From: Terriglobia bacterium
GTDB lineage: Bacteria > Acidobacteriota > Terriglobia > UBA7540
Direction: 5' to 3'
DNA: 7,222 bases
Assembly (NCBI GenBank): GCA_030040455.1
Contig: JASHTR010000579.1
Coordinates: forward strand, 1 to 7,222
Below, one piece after another: positions 6,033 through 7,222 of this stretch. The notes under the pieces were generated by a model that was not told where the DNA came from, ran no database searches, and saw only the letters and a list, made by a program, of their open reading frames with translations. The position numbers were made by a program, and so were the translations under genes. The first letter of the stretch is position 1; the number at the start of each line of letters is the position of its first letter.

Positions 6033-7222
6033 TTATCGGTGTGGATTCTCTCCCAAGCTCACCAGGTTCACAAAGATGCGGTACGCGCCGGGCACGCCTT
6101 CCGGCAACTGCCGGTAAAAAGCCAGCGCGTCGTAGATGTAGACGCCTTTGCCGTAACGCGCATAGAGCAGGCCGCCCTTTTGAGGAGGCTGGCCGGGATC
6201 GTGGGTTGCAAACAGCGCTTTGTAGCGGGGGTCCCACTTGGTCATAAAGCCGTGGCCGCGTTCTTCCACCCAGTTATCGAAATCATTCACTGTGATTCGG
6301 TTGGGCCACGTGAGGGCAGGATTCGCGGAGTCCAGAATCACCACCTTTGAGTCTTCATCCACCACCACCTGGGGGTTGCTGCCGAGCGAGTAAGGGTAAG
6401 GTCCGTAGTTGTGGTCGAACTCGGGGGTGTTGTACTGCACGATGAGCACGCCGCCATTTTTCACATACTCGAGCAGCCGCGCGTTGTAGGTCTTCACGTC
6501 TTCGCGAGCCGCATAGGCCCTGACGCCCAGAACGACGGCTTCGTATTGCGAAAGGCTGGCGGTCGCGAGACTCGAAATGGTGTGTACTTTAACGCCAAGG
6601 TTTTCGAGCGACTGCGCAACGCGGTCGCCCGTCCCCTCGATGTAACCCACGCTCAATCCGCGCGGCACTTTGATGTCTGCGCCGGTCACGCGGCACAACG
6701 CCGGTCGATAGAAGTTATAAGGCGGAAGGCCGGCATATCCCACCGTTTCGAACCCTTCCCCGAACGTCTCTCCTTTATAGCCAGCTTCCGCGGCGATCGT
6801 CGAGGTCTGCTGCCGCAAATGGCTGGCTCGCACGGTAAAATTGAGGACCTCGTTTTGGCCCTCTCCTGCGGTTGAAAACTGCGCCACGGCGGGAGAAGAA
6901 CTCCATTCGTCTGGAAGCTTGAGCCTTACGGTTCCTTTAGCCGGACCTTTCACATCACTATGCACCGCGACCGTGAGCGAGAGGGTCCTGGTCTCAAGTG
7001 GGATGACCGCCGCGTGGGGCGCCATCCACAGCGAAATCGCCGGGCCGACGACGAGTGGTTGCAAAACTGTTCCCTCGCCGCGCGCGCGCTGGACGGTCTG
7101 AACGATCTTTTCGAGCCGTACCGTCGCGCCTTCATACGCGAGCTCAGCTTGAGCGGCGAGCGGGAACGGAGCGAAGGGGAGGCTGAGGTAGTTCTTGTTC
7201 AGGATGTCGTAATAGGGCTGCT
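6033..7222 (-). CDS. PIG-L/LmbE-type deacetylase, C-terminal part (5' end outside window)
   Basis: The frame is open through the window edge; the first full codon is at 7220, giving 395 visible residues. It strongly resembles the long C-terminal half of acidobacterial PIG-L family N-acetylglucosaminyl deacetylases. The catalytic LmbE domain, with its zinc-binding His/Asp residues, would be upstream and is not seen. Visible residues begin QPYYDILNKNYLSLPFAPFPL. About 79-147 form a beta-sandwich (NEW3-like) with SLTVAVHSDVKGPAKGTVRL. About 189-395 form a flavodoxin/ThuA-like domain with VGYIEGTGDRVAQSLENLGV, VVLGVRAYAAREDV, NGGVLIVQYNTPEFDHNYGP and the C-terminal YGKGVYIYDALAFYRQLPEG. An apparent start at 7064 (TTG) is internal, because clear family sequence continues upstream of it. 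The substrate, perhaps cell-surface or imported amino sugars, cannot be told from this half. It converges with the propeller gene. Confidence 0.8.
   Translation of the reverse strand, partial: QPYYDILNKNYLSLPFAPFPLAAQAELAYEGATVRLEKIVQTVQRARGEGTVLQPLVVGPAISLWMAPHAAVIPLETRTLSLTVAVHSDVKGPAKGTVRLKLPDEWSSSPAVAQFSTAGEGQNEVLNFTVRASHLRQQTSTIAAEAGYKGETFGEGFETVGYAGLPPYNFYRPALCRVTGADIKVPRGLSVGYIEGTGDRVAQSLENLGVKVHTISSLATASLSQYEAVVLGVRAYAAREDVKTYNARLLEYVKNGGVLIVQYNTPEFDHNYGPYPYSLGSNPQVVVDEDSKVVILDSANPALTWPNRITVNDFDNWVEERGHGFMTKWDPRYKALFATHDPGQPPQKGGLLYARYGKGVYIYDALAFYRQLPEGVPGAYRIFVNLVSLGENPHR

Overview
The window looks like a piece of an Acidobacteriota genome, probably from a soil or sediment relative of the Bryobacter/Solibacter or Terriglobia type. 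This is inferred from moderately high GC and from recognisable families: a membrane protein with the short N-terminal domain common in Acidobacteria fused to malectin domains, the C-terminal part of an acidobacterial-type PIG-L deacetylase, and a DUF433/DUF5615 pair. No rRNA or tRNA gene, CRISPR array or transposase was seen.

Positions 1-2042 (+ strand) hold a compact housekeeping operon: the 3' part of dnaX (cut by the window start), ybaB/ebfC and recR, with gaps of 3 and 11 bases. This dnaX-ybaB-recR order is widely conserved and joins replication (clamp loader) to recombinational repair. A short tandem repeat (2085-2100) lies between recR and the convergent gene that follows.

Positions 2140-4508 (- strand) hold accessory genes. 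The largest (2140-3726) encodes a 528-residue single-pass membrane protein with a cytoplasmic domain of probable winged-helix type and two extracytoplasmic malectin-like domains; it could be a carbohydrate-responsive one-component regulator. Upstream of it lies a toxin-antitoxin-like pair: an intact DUF433 antitoxin-like gene overlapping by 17 bases a DUF5615 (PIN-like) toxin gene. The toxin gene is interrupted by one in-frame TAG at codon 61, while the frame after it stays clear and family-like to the natural stop.

Positions 4854-5855 (+ strand) encode an exported seven-bladed YVTN-type beta-propeller, divergent from the DUF433 gene across a 345-base spacer. It converges with the last gene (6033-7222, - strand), the C-terminal 395 residues of a PIG-L/LmbE-type deacetylase whose catalytic domain lies outside the window. 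The gap between these two genes (5856-6032) carries a cluster of sequences resembling common dispersed intergenic repeats, including a perfect 8-bp-stem hairpin.

The most notable items are the single-stop toxin gene beside an intact antitoxin, the two-malectin membrane regulator candidate, and the clustered intergenic repeats.
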